This document shows positions 20,132-28,210 of a stretch of DNA of 28,210 nucleotides, in pieces (positions within the stretch are counted from its first letter, which is position 1; each line of letters begins with the position of its first letter). A program made the position numbers and the translations under genes. The notes under the pieces are model-generated. The model had not been told where the DNA came from. It made no database searches and saw nothing but the letters and a program-made list of their open reading frames with translations. Origin of the DNA: Gyrodactylus bullatarudis (Eukaryota; Platyhelminthes; Monogenea; Gyrodactylidea; Gyrodactylidae); assembly GCA_012064415.1 (NCBI GenBank), contig SSNU01000104.1, positions 226,980 to 255,189 of the forward strand. Reading direction: 5' to 3'.

Positions 20132-20867
20132 AAGTTGGTTGATATGAAGTTGGGAATCTATGATTTTTACAGAAATCTCGATATCTTGATTAAGAATTCG
20201 AATTTGTTAAAGATTTTCTGGGATCCTACTCATGTTGCCCATTTTTACCATTTGAAGAAAAAAATCGGAAAAAAATTATTTTTATGAAATTTTCAAATTC
20301 CCATTTGGCGCCAAAATTCCATTTTTTCGAACTTTGAGCTGAAAATTTTTGTTGATTTGAAAGTGGGAGGCTGATCGAAAGAGTTTTTCAGGATCAAGAT
20401 TAGACAAGAAAGCTGACTAGCACCATCAAGTTATCGACAGTTACCCCATTTTCGAGAGATTTTGATTTATCGAAATTTGATTGATTTTCAAGTAGTGAAA
20501 ATGATCAAAAAAACGAAATTCCGCTCCCAAACGATAATAAGGTTAAGCATTAGATCAGATTCAGTTGAATTGATTTTCTTGTCTAATCTTAATCCTGAAA
20601 AACTCTTTCGATCAGCCTCCCACTTTCAAATCAACAAAAATTTTCAGCTCAAAGTTCGAAAAAATGGGATTTTGGCGCCAAATGGGAATTTGAAAATTGA
20701 CCATATTTTTCATAAAAATAATTTTTTTTCCGATTTCTTTTCTTCAAATGGTAAAAGTGGGCAACATGAGTAGGATCCCAGAAAATCTTTAACAAATTCG
20801 AATTCTTGATCAAGATATCGAGATTTCTGTAAAAATCATAGATTCCCAACTTCATATCAATTAGCTT
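20132..20867. mobile_element. Family B foldback element, full length (copy B1)
   Basis: A 736-bp palindrome with TA at 20130-20131 and 20868-20869. The terminus AAGTTGGTTGATATGAAG pairs with CATATCAATTAGCTT. Arms of about 285 bases are much more alike than those of B2: shared blocks include GATATCTTGAT, AGAATTCGAATTTGTTAAAG, TTTGGCGCCAAA, GAGCTGAAAATTTTTGTTG and AAAGTGGGAGGCTGATCGA. The palindrome TTTGGCGCCAAA occurs in each arm (20304-20315, 20671-20682). Long frames inside (20462-20773 plus, 20649-20888 minus) come from the arms and are not genes. No transposase is encoded. Confidence 0.9.
20304..20315. promoter_or_regulatory. E2F-like palindromic site in B1 left arm
   Basis: TTTGGCGCCAAA contains TTTGGCGC, which fits the E2F consensus TTTSSCGC on both strands. 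The mirror copy is at 20671-20682. Binding is not shown by sequence alone; this could be a structural part of the element. Confidence 0.3.
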
Positions 20868-21893
20868 TATGGGTTTCTCTGTAACCATTAGATGAAATTT
20901 GAAACAGCGCTAGTTCCCAAATGATTTTTTATGTGAAAATTCAATAGTTTCAGGCTCTTAACTTGCAATTCTGAATTTTGAAATCCCACCAAAACATCTC
21001 TTCTCTCAAAGTGTGGTAAAAACTAATGTATAATACAACTAGAAAAATTCACTGATTATTTTAATGCTAATTTCATAAAATTTCAGTAGCATAAGATAGA
21101 GATTGTTTAAATTAATAACCATGAATCAACATGATATCACTTTAAATCTGTAAATAATACTGATCCTCTGATTTTGAGGATATAACATAAATTTGGATTC
21201 ATAAAAAATTTCGTAAACTACACATGTTTACATGGACTTTTACATAATATAATATAATGGATGATATTATACTATTTTATGTATGCTCAAATAAAAATCT
21301 ATAGATAGATTTTATTTAATTTCCAAAAATTTATTTATAAATACAGTGTATTATCGCTGAGTATATAATATTTGTTTTTGTATTAATAATTTATTTTATG
21401 AATAACAGAGTCAATAAAATACATCTGTTATATTAATATCATGATTTAAAGTTTTCATTCTAATTGTACATGATTTATAGCCTTGGATTACAAAATTAGC
21501 TCATTTGATTGGACATTTAATAATCATTTTATATAGAAGTTCTGGAAATTGAAATTGTAAAACAAATATTCTCGCAAGGCCTAGATAGTAGTTTTGAAAC
21601 AATGCCAGAAGATGATAAATCCAATTCTTGAATATAAGGGAATTTAATTTATTTTTTCATTTTCTGAAAAAGCCAAAATTTTGGGGATTTTAGATTGAAA
21701 ATTTCGCTTTCAAATGATTCATGGATGAATGCTTGATAACTCAGATTTCACTTGTATTTTTTCCCTATGTGATTCAATCAGCACATTAGGCACTATCGAA
21801 TTACTTTTAAGATTAGTATTTTTCATGAGCCGAATTTATCGATAACAAAATAAAGACAAAGATTCATTTAAACTTTTGGAAAGTCACCCTTCA
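20868..21893. other. AT-rich stretch, nothing recognised
   Basis: Very AT-rich with a small inverted repeat around 21241-21286 (ACATAATATAATAT against its complement, imperfect). No gene, RNA or dispersed repeat is supported. Confidence 0.55.
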
Positions 21894-22268
21894 AAGCTAG
21901 TTGAAATGAAGATGAGAGTTTACTTTTTTTTAACTCAAAATTTTTCCTCTGAAAAGTTAGGAAAAAATTTATATATTACATAATAAAATCAGCCAATAAG
22001 TTGTGCAAATTAAAAAAGAATTCTGAAAAAATCTGACCAAAATTAGGCTATTTTTTGAATTTCGAAAATGCACCAAATTTCCACTTTTTCAACTATCAAA
22101 TCCAAGATTTTTATCGATTCCAAAGATTTGGAGTAGTTAAATGCAGATATTCGAGATCAGAATTAGACAAAGAATTTGAATTGGGCCGTGGAGGTAAAAA
22201 GAAACTTACTGTTTTCATGAAAAAGTTAAACTTATAAATTTTGGATAATCTCCCTTTGTGATAATCAA
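21894..22268 (+). mobile_element. Family A foldback element, left arm only (copy A4)
   Basis: Starts AAGCTAGTTGAAATGAAGAT and follows A2 through AATGCACCAAATTTCCAC, TTTTTATCGATT, GATTTGGAGTAGTTAA and TTTGTGATAATCAA, with many substitutions. It is the most diverged A copy. No TA flank is visible at its start (the bases are TTCA). The frame at 22055-22237 is a by-product. An opposite A arm lies at 25410-25708, but it sits inside family H, so a shared origin is uncertain. Confidence 0.75.
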
Positions 22269-23028
22269 CACTATACTTTTAAATTGAGAAATCTGGAAAT
22301 TTCTAGATTCCTTAAGAGATTCTTAAGACTTCTTTGAGTTAATAGACTATGAATAACTCGAGTAGGGATTCTAGATACCAAGTTTTCAGATTCCCTAACT
22401 AGCTTAGCGAGTCTCAAGACTAACATTAGTTTCTAGATTAACTGTAACATAAATTTCATGATTACCTTTCATTTTCTTGCCTCCAGCTTCAGATATATAA
22501 ATGACAAATAACTGACATAAAAAAACAAAAAAACTGATAACGCAAATTGGGATCGGATATTTTTGTGATGCTGTCACAGGCCATTTCTTGACAAAGCAAG
22601 TATTAAATTATCCTCGAGCTATTCACATGAATACTGACATTCGAATATTTTCTGGAAGAAAGTTAACAGATCTTTCTAAACTTTCTTAGACGTAAATAAA
22701 TTAAACCGTCATAATTCATGCTATATAACATTTATGCAGTAGTTCTAAATAACTTAATTATAATTATTATTACATCGGAATATTAATACAGTCAGTCTTT
22801 AGGGAATTAAATAATAAAGAAAGATTCTGATTGAATCAAATATTATATATTTCTTTCCACATACCCAGGAAATTAATTTTTTATTAGTTTCTTACATGAT
22901 AACCCAATCTGAGTAAAAGAATATCATCAAAAGTCGAAAATTTATGGGAAAAATTCCAGGCAATAAATGAGAGTTTCATTATCGTTATTTATCATACAGT
23001 TATATCAGGGTTGAATACTCAATTTTAG
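22269..23028. other. AT-rich stretch, nothing recognised
   Basis: Short inverted motifs such as TTCTAGATTC around 22300-22440 occur, but no organised element, gene or RNA is supported. Confidence 0.5.
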
Positions 23029-23304
23029 CGTAAATATTTTGTGACTGTAAATGGTTTTGAAATTCTTGAGAGTCCTAACTATTTTTATCAGGGTAATCTA
23101 AATTTTTTTTATTCTAATTTTAATTTTAATTTTCTTTCAAGTGATGAATTATATTATCAGAGTTATTACTCTAATAATTCTGATTACTATAACAATCACT
23201 ATAATTTTTATAATCCTTATTCTTTAAGAAATACTACACCTTTCTCTCCACTTTCTTCTTCTACAGATAGACCAATAGACAGTTATTTCACCATTTGTCC
23301 ATGA
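23029..23304 (+). CDS. Possible Tyr/Asn-rich exon, weakly supported
   Basis: An open frame of 91 codons without any Met follows an in-frame TAG at 23026-23028, which is also the AG of a plausible splice acceptor (ACTCAATTTTAG). The protein would be rich in Tyr, Asn, Phe and Ser (runs such as YYQSYYSNNSDYYNNHYNFY) and end at TGA 23302-23304. No domain is recognised. It could be a terminal exon of a low-complexity protein, but AT-rich repeats of the TAATTTTAATTT kind produce such frames by chance, and no upstream exon is visible. I lean towards chance. Confidence 0.15.
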   Translation, partial: RKYFVTVNGFEILESPNYFYQGNLNFFYSNFNFNFLSSDELYYQSYYSNNSDYYNNHYNFYNPYSLRNTTPFSPLSSSTDRPIDSYFTICP

Positions 23305-24048
23305 CCCTGAGAAAAAGGTTGAAAAAATAAGTTATTTTTACTCATTCTATGAAATTAATAGATCCTCGCTAATGGCTCTCATAAACTCTTCTTACATGCC
23401 TTCTTAGCTTGTAGATAAGTTATTCTATTGTCTATTTTTGAAACCTCAAAGATATCGTCATTTACATTAACCTAGTATGATTCATCAATGGGCAAAGGAA
23501 GTGATTTTTGGAAATACTTTATTATTATCAAGAGTGCAGAATATCGTCAATTAAAATGTAGATGAAAGAAAGATCTTTCGCAATGAATCATAGCCCATGT
23601 AGAACCTAAATTGTAGATCTTTTGATTAATATAGAGATATAATAAATTTTCATAAAGCAAAACACAGATTAATAAGTAATTGAAAAGTTGAAAGTTGGTT
23701 ACTGAGTAAAACTATAACTCTTATCCTGCACTAACCAAGTCGAAAAAAGATGTCTGTTCTCTAAACCAGTATGGGCAGATAGACTTGGTTAATTTCTCGC
23801 ATGACGATTCTTTAGATTTTTTTCGAAATTTAGAATTCATAAAAATTTAAAAAAAACCCTAGAAATTTTTCCATTCACAAATAGTATTTAGCTGATTGTA
23901 CTGCCAATGGAACCGATTATGACCAGACAAATTCGTCCTTTTTCAGGGACCTTGAATCATCAAAATTTCATGAATTTTCAAAAAATCAAAATTCAATATT
24001 CATACGATTATGAGATGTTTCTCAAAATCTGATTTAGCACATTTAATT
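23305..24048. other. AT-rich stretch with a small hairpin
   Basis: TAACCAAGTC near 23733 and its exact complement GACTTGGTTA near 23782 form a 10-bp inverted pair with a loop of about 38 bases. No gene or dispersed repeat is supported. Confidence 0.5.
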
Positions 24049-24182
24049 TCTTTGATCACTCTCTTACTTAGAAATCAATAAAGTACAAAAAATAGGAATT
24101 TGGTGCTACTTCGAGATTTGAAATACGCCATAATTTCCTTAAATATTTTTTTCTTTGTATTGTGAAATGTGTAAACATCATA
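24049..24182 (-). mobile_element. Family B fragment, right arm
   Basis: TTTGATCACTCTCTTACTTAG, AAATCAATAAA, CAAAAAATAGGAATTTGGTGC and TTTTTTTCTTTGTATTGTGA correspond in order to the right arm of B2 (about 11490-11630), with short deletions. The terminus is lost. Confidence 0.6.
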
Positions 24183-25294
24183 AATTCGCATCTTTATTTT
24201 AGCGCTATTATTTCCAGTTCATGAGTTATCGATAGAAAATTGGATATTCCAGGCGATTAATAGATTTCCTATCGAATGAGTGGTGAAAGAGATATTTCCT
24301 GAGTCTTGAATAATGATTTGTGATAGAAATAACCCAGTAGGACCCAGTAAGGGTTAAGATTAATGAAATTTAATTCTTATTTATTGTTAAATTACTCACA
24401 AGGTTGAATTATTCATTCTTGATTTGTTTCTTTGAAGCCAAGTGAAAGATTATCAGATAAAAATTCCAAAGTACTCTTGATCATGCGTCCCTGTTTTGGA
24501 TCATGAGACTCAGATAACTTTCTCAACGCGTGTAATATTGATGAAAGCACACAAGTTACCAACTTAGCCAAGTAATGTATTCCTATTAATCATGTCTCTA
24601 AAGGGATATTGTTTCTCTCTGAACTAGGCAATTTCATTGGCTTTCTAGGATTCTTCTATTCTGATTGGTTGATATGATTTGTATGATTAATACGCATCTC
24701 TGGTACGCATACGTGTGTATATCCAAACTTATTCAGTGATTATCCCCTCTAAAGAACAAAAGGCATTTTTCTTTCTATAGTACTCCTACCATAGAGTGAA
24801 ATATTGCTTTTTAAGATGCATTGATTGTAATTATTCATGTCAGGATTTCTTTCGAAATGTATGTAGCCCATTTTTTCCAGTGTAAATGCTAACACTTTGA
24901 TACAAACATTATTCATCTCAAGTTGGTGAAAGATTTCATTTTTTTATTTGAAATCAAAAATAATTTAGCTTTTTGGTAATACGTGCCAAAATTGCTTAAG
25001 AGATTCTTGTCTAGATAATAAGGACTATATCGTGTACTGAGAAATAATTTCCATGATAGTTTTGTCAAAGATCATTCATAAGTAGAATCAGATCAAACCA
25101 TTTTGGTGGAGGCAGTCTAAATTCAGAGACAAAAATCTTTACTCCAAATTATTATACTGATTTGCTCCAAAAATTTAATACAATATTGAACTGATAAATT
25201 TTTTTTTAAATAATACAAAATCATGTAAAAACTTGTACTAAGGAGGTGTTATTTCTCTGCCCCAAATATTGAGATGATATAGAATAAATTCATC
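24183..25294. other. AT-rich stretch, nothing recognised
   Basis: A short direct repeat CCCAGTA/GACCCAGTA occurs near 24331-24348 and TACGCAT twice near 24690-24710. No gene, RNA or mobile element is supported. Confidence 0.5.
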
Positions 25295-25409
25295 AAGGGG
25301 TATATGCAAAATTGGTTACTCGGACATTGGCGTTTGCAGATATGGTTACAGTGGTAGACCAAAATACAATTTTGGTTAATTTTTTTACATTGGATTTATC
25401 TATTTTTCA

Positions 25410-25708
25410 ATTTTATCTTCGTCTAATTTTGATCCTCAATAACAATATTTAACTGCTTCAAATCTTTGAAATCGATAAAAATTTTGGATTTGAAAGTTGA
25501 AAAAGTGAAAATTTGAAACATTTCCGAAATTCAGAAAACGGCTCAATTTTGGTCAGACTAAATTTTTTTCGGGAATTTATATGTATTCAAAACTAATCAG
25601 CTCATTTTATAATGGAATCCAAAAAATAAATTTTTTCCTGACTTTCTGGATAAAAATATTGAGTTTTTTGTAAAAATAGGAAATTCTCATCTTCATGTCA
25701 ACTAGGTT
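25410..25708 (-). mobile_element. Family A foldback element, right arm only (copy A5)
   Basis: In inverted orientation it follows the A core: CTTCGTCTAATTTTGATC, CTGCTTCAAATC, GAAATCGATAAAAATTTTGG, GAAAGTTGAAAAAGTG, GGTCAGACTAAATTTTTTTC and the terminus CTTCATGTCAACTAGGTT, followed by TA (25709-25710). The left arm is missing. It lies inside H, 24 bases before the F start. Confidence 0.78.
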
Positions 25709-25728
25709 TAGTTATTGGAAAAAGATTA

Positions 25729-26040
25729 CACAGGGGGTCATGAAAAATTAAAAATTGCGGTAAAAAGTAAAATAAAACTGATTCTGGTGTAAAATTTTAC
25801 GCTGATCCCGAATCTGTGCTCAGATCTGTAAAATTCACTATAATTTCTGAGATAATTGGAAAAAACGATATTTCCCAAAATTCCAAATTTCCCAAATTTT
25901 TAAAATTAATTTTCGCAAAAACCGTAAATGTTATTGTATTAATTGTTTCGCAATTAGATGAGAAATTAAATTCTGCGTCGATTGATATGACTTTTGTAGG
26001 GGTGGAGTTTTATCGGCTTTCGGAAATTAACGCCAAATAA
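25729..26040 (+). mobile_element. Family F repeat (copy F1)
   Basis: Begins CACAGGGGGTCATGAAAAAT. The first 151 bases are repeated at 28060-28210 with only a TA/AT swap early on visible. The right end cannot be set because the second copy is cut by the window edge; 26040 is simply the end of a frame. That frame (open from about 25765, no Met start needed) reads through the conserved part with VKFYADPESVLRSVKFTIIS and ends at TAA 26038-26040; I recognise no family. A perfect palindrome GTAAAATTTTAC is at 25789-25800. The CAGGGG-like start recalls some cut-and-paste elements such as hAT, but no inverted terminus was found. Confidence 0.6.
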
Positions 26041-26698
26041 AGGTAATGTTCGAATTTTTGGGTTTTTTTGTTGAATTTTCACCATGTTTTAGAGAACAAA
26101 TATACTTTCCGAAGAGATTTTTAAAAACTTTAAAATGGTATCAGGATCAAAATTTTGTGAGCTTTCCGAATCTGCCATTTGTTTTTGGTTATCTAATTTA
26201 GAAAAGGTGTAAAAATCGCATTTTTTGAAATTTGTTTTTAGACAGAGTTTTCCCGTTCAATAATTATTAACCTTGAGTTTATTTATCTTATTCATGAAGG
26301 CCTGTTAAGAATTAATAAAAACTACTAATGTTTCGCAAAAATTAATTTTTTTTCTAGCAAATGTTAACTTGGTATAAATTCGAGTAAAGACAAATCGGTA
26401 CCTAGGAATAGTCCTTAATGAAGATACTCAAGCAGAAAAAACAGATACTATTATGAAATTGTAACTATAATTGCAAGATAAATATCATTCAGTACAGCGA
26501 GGATCAACCATGACTGCAATTATTAAATTTCAACACAGAAAAAAGCGACCATAAATGCAATGTTTTTAAAATTTTGCACCGAAAAGTGAATTAAATTTTA
26601 AGGGTAATAAAAGTACATGGAACACTCTTTCCCTGTTCCCTTATTTGTACAAATCATTTCTATAAATAAATATAAAGGTTTCAATTTCAAAAAAAAAT
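26041..26698. other. Interior of H after F1, not assigned
   Basis: It may contain the remainder of F1. No coding frame, no inverse of the F start and no other repeat were found. CTTTCCGAATCTGCC near 26162 resembles the F motif ATCCCGAATCTG, hinting that F sequence extends at least this far. Confidence 0.4.
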
Positions 26699-26798
26699 AG
26701 TAACCAAAATTCTATTTTGGCCATTCCACTGTAACCATATCTGCAAACGCCAGTAACCAATTTTGCAAATATCCCTTAACGAAATTAGTGGACAATTT

Positions 26799-27604
26799 TT
26801 AATACAGTCATTTTACGAAATTAGTCGATACTATAGGATTCGTTGACAAAATTAGTGGACAAGTTACCAAAATTAGAATAATTGAAGGTGTTATTATGAA
26901 ATGAGTTTATCGAAATTAGTGTACATAGTGGAATGCTTAAACAAAATTATAATTAGTGGAGAGTTTTCCAATTTTAAGAGAATGAGATAATTACAGGTTA
27001 GGATCTATTCGAATATAACGGACAGTTTATCGAAATGAAGAGACATTATTTCGTCTTTAGTGGACAATTTTTCGAAATTAGTAAACAAGCTTAACGTTAT
27101 TAGTGGAATCATGTTTTAAAAGCTACTGTATTTTATGATTTATAACACCGAAAATTAATTTTTTGCAGCCTTTAATGGTTCTTTCCTCAAGGCTTTTCTC
27201 AAATATTTCAATTTACTTTCATGATACGGAGTAAAATCTTTTTTTTTCCATTCTAGCTATAGGAATTTCAACATTATTTTATGAAATCGAACTAATCCAC
27301 TAATAACGTTAAGCTTGTTTACTAGTTTCGAAAAATTGTCCACTAAAGACGAAATAATGTCTCTTCATTTCGATAAACTGTCCGTTATATTCGAATAGAT
27401 CCTAACCTGTAATTATCTCATTCTCTTAAAATTGGAAAACTCTCCACTAATTATAATTTTGTTTAAGCATTCCACTATGTACACTAATTTCTATAAACTC
27501 ATTTCATAATAACACCTTCAATTATTCTAATTTTGGTAACTTGTCCACTAATTTTGTCAACGAATCCTATAGTATCGACTAATTTCGTAAAATGACTGTA
27601 TTAA
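26799..27604. mobile_element. Family E foldback element, full length (copy E1)
   Basis: Ends TTAATACAGTCATTTTACG and its complement enclose arms of about 305 bases (26799-27108 and 27295-27604) with only a few visible differences (for example TTTATCG versus TTTATAG, and AATTAGTAAAC versus AACTAGTAAAC), around a loop of about 185 bases. Each arm contains repeated variants of AATTAGTGGACAATTTTTCG. Outer bases allow a TA duplication. There is no coding frame. The arms of repeated short units recall Drosophila FB-type foldback elements, without any shown relationship. Confidence 0.9.
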
Positions 27605-28059
27605 GCCAACAAATCGATAGGGCTTGGTATTGACTCGATATATCGAATATGGATAGGTCCAACATCAATACAGACGATTGAGCTATTTTTTCAACTTTGG
27701 ACAAAATAAATCTTCAATCGTTAGATAACTCTAATACCTCCCTGATCGACTCCAAATCCAGATCAAGTGAATGATATTTTCTCAATCATCGAATTACTTT
27801 CTGATGTTTCTTCTTGTTACATAGAAAAAAAGAGTAGATGATGATCCTCCCTCATAGGTAGACAGGAAATTTAAAAACGATATTTGATCTACCTCTTATC
27901 TAATGACTACTATGTATTTCAGTTCATTTGGAAAAATCTATAAATACGAATGTAATTTTAACTTGAGACCAAGTAGATTGAGATAGAATAGAGAGAATTT
28001 CATATCAAAACAAGAAATTATGCTTCCGCTAGCTAGGTTCACAGATGTAGACTTAATAA
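27605..28059. other. Unassigned stretch
   Basis: Slightly less AT-rich than its surroundings. All frames are broken by stops and no repeat match within the window was found. It separates the right end of E1 from the second F start. Confidence 0.5.
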
Positions 28060-28210
28060 CACAGGGGGTCATGAAAAATAAAAAATTGCGGTAAAAAGTA
28101 AAATAAAACTGATTCTGGTGTAAAATTTTACGCTGATCCCGAATCTGTGCTCAGATCTGTAAAATTCACTATAATTTCTGAGATAATTGGAAAAAACGAT
28201 ATTTCCCAAA
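28060..28210 (+). mobile_element. Family F repeat start, cut by window end (copy F2)
   Basis: Starts CACAGGGGGTCATGAAAAAT, as F1 does, and stays nearly identical to 25729-25879 up to the last base of the window. Both copies are preceded by A, but the flanks otherwise differ (GATTA and AATAA), which fixes the left boundary of the element. Confidence 0.75.

Larger units (their letters stand above)
25295..26777. mobile_element. Family H element with ~80-bp terminal inverted repeats
   Basis: The left TIR (25295-25379) and right TIR (about 26699-26777) share AAGGG.TAT.TGCAAAATTG, GTTACT, then GGCGTTTGCAGATATGGTTA and CAGTGG, then CCAAAATA.AATTTTGGTTA. The left copy has an extra CGGACATT-like insertion after GTTACT. 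The 1483-bp element encloses an A arm (25410-25708) and the start of F (25729), so other elements inserted into it or were captured. No transposase frame is visible. The right end is followed within about 20 bases by family E. Confidence 0.82.

Noticed and set aside
20462..20888. Two overlapping frames of 103 and 79 codons on opposite strands
   Set aside because: Both lie in the inverted arms of foldback B1; the same arms occur in B2 with many indels and no frame is preserved.
21894..25708. A 3.8-kb element with family A arms at both ends (21894-22268 and 25410-25708) that might be autonomous
   Set aside because: The left arm is much more diverged and has no TA flank, the right arm lies inside family H, and no transposase-like frame is found between them.
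1..28210. CRISPR array, bacterial operon, phage or toxin system
   Set aside because: No evenly spaced direct repeats with unique spacers, no closely packed genes with ribosome binding sites and no recognisable defence or toxin proteins are present; repeats are inverted and eukaryotic in type.

Overview
This window is strongly AT-rich and looks like intergenic or heterochromatic DNA from a eukaryote, most likely an invertebrate animal. I base this on the lack of dense ORFs or bacterial operon structure, the presence of a LINE-type reverse transcriptase, a tRNA-derived polymerase III-like promoter, and very many palindromic (foldback) DNA elements. I cannot name the species. No complete host protein-coding gene is visible. 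The only convincing protein homology is to non-LTR retrotransposon reverse transcriptase, in one open but 5'-truncated copy (8785-9594, plus strand) and one decayed copy (6921-7061 and 7681-7960) split by a foldback insertion.

The rest is a patchwork of non-autonomous elements recognised by comparing the window with itself. Labels are mine. Families A and B share ends (about AAGCTAGTTGATATGAAG) and a related core, and full copies have TA at both edges. A: full at 12984-13680; partial at 2890-3066, 4185-4584, 21894-22268 and 25410-25708. B: full at 11039-11737 and 20132-20867; fragments at 10182-10304, 14391-14474, 19675-19785 and 24049-24182. Family C is a foldback at 18921-19437 and 5584-5821, each followed by the same B-derived tail. 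Family D has a 459-bp copy at 7222-7680 and a relic near 3694-3770. Family E (26799-27604, with one arm at 8590-8783) has long arms built from a recurring ATTAGTGGACAA-like motif. Family F (25729 onward and 28060 to the window end) is an unknown repeat starting CACAGGGGGTCATG. Family G (16733-17841) has arms of about 235 bp that are almost identical. Family H (25295-26777) has terminal inverted repeats of about 80 bp and encloses an A arm and the head of F.

Layout: 1-2.9 kb, little recognisable; 2.9-6.1 kb, A, D and C fragments; 6.9-9.6 kb, LINE remains mixed with D and E; 10-13.7 kb, B and A foldbacks; 16.3-17.8 kb, a small TIR element with a tRNA-like core, then G; 18.9-20.9 kb, C with its B-derived tail, then full B; 21.9-28.2 kb, A arm, a mostly unassigned stretch, H containing A and F, then E and a second F start.

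These are parasitic sequences, not a working gene set. They may matter as sources of long hairpin RNA, rearrangement points, or dispersed binding sites: B carries a palindromic TTTGGCGCCAAA resembling an E2F site. I found no CRISPR array, operon, rRNA or clear functional tRNA. All identities and family assignments come from reading by eye; nothing was computed against a database.
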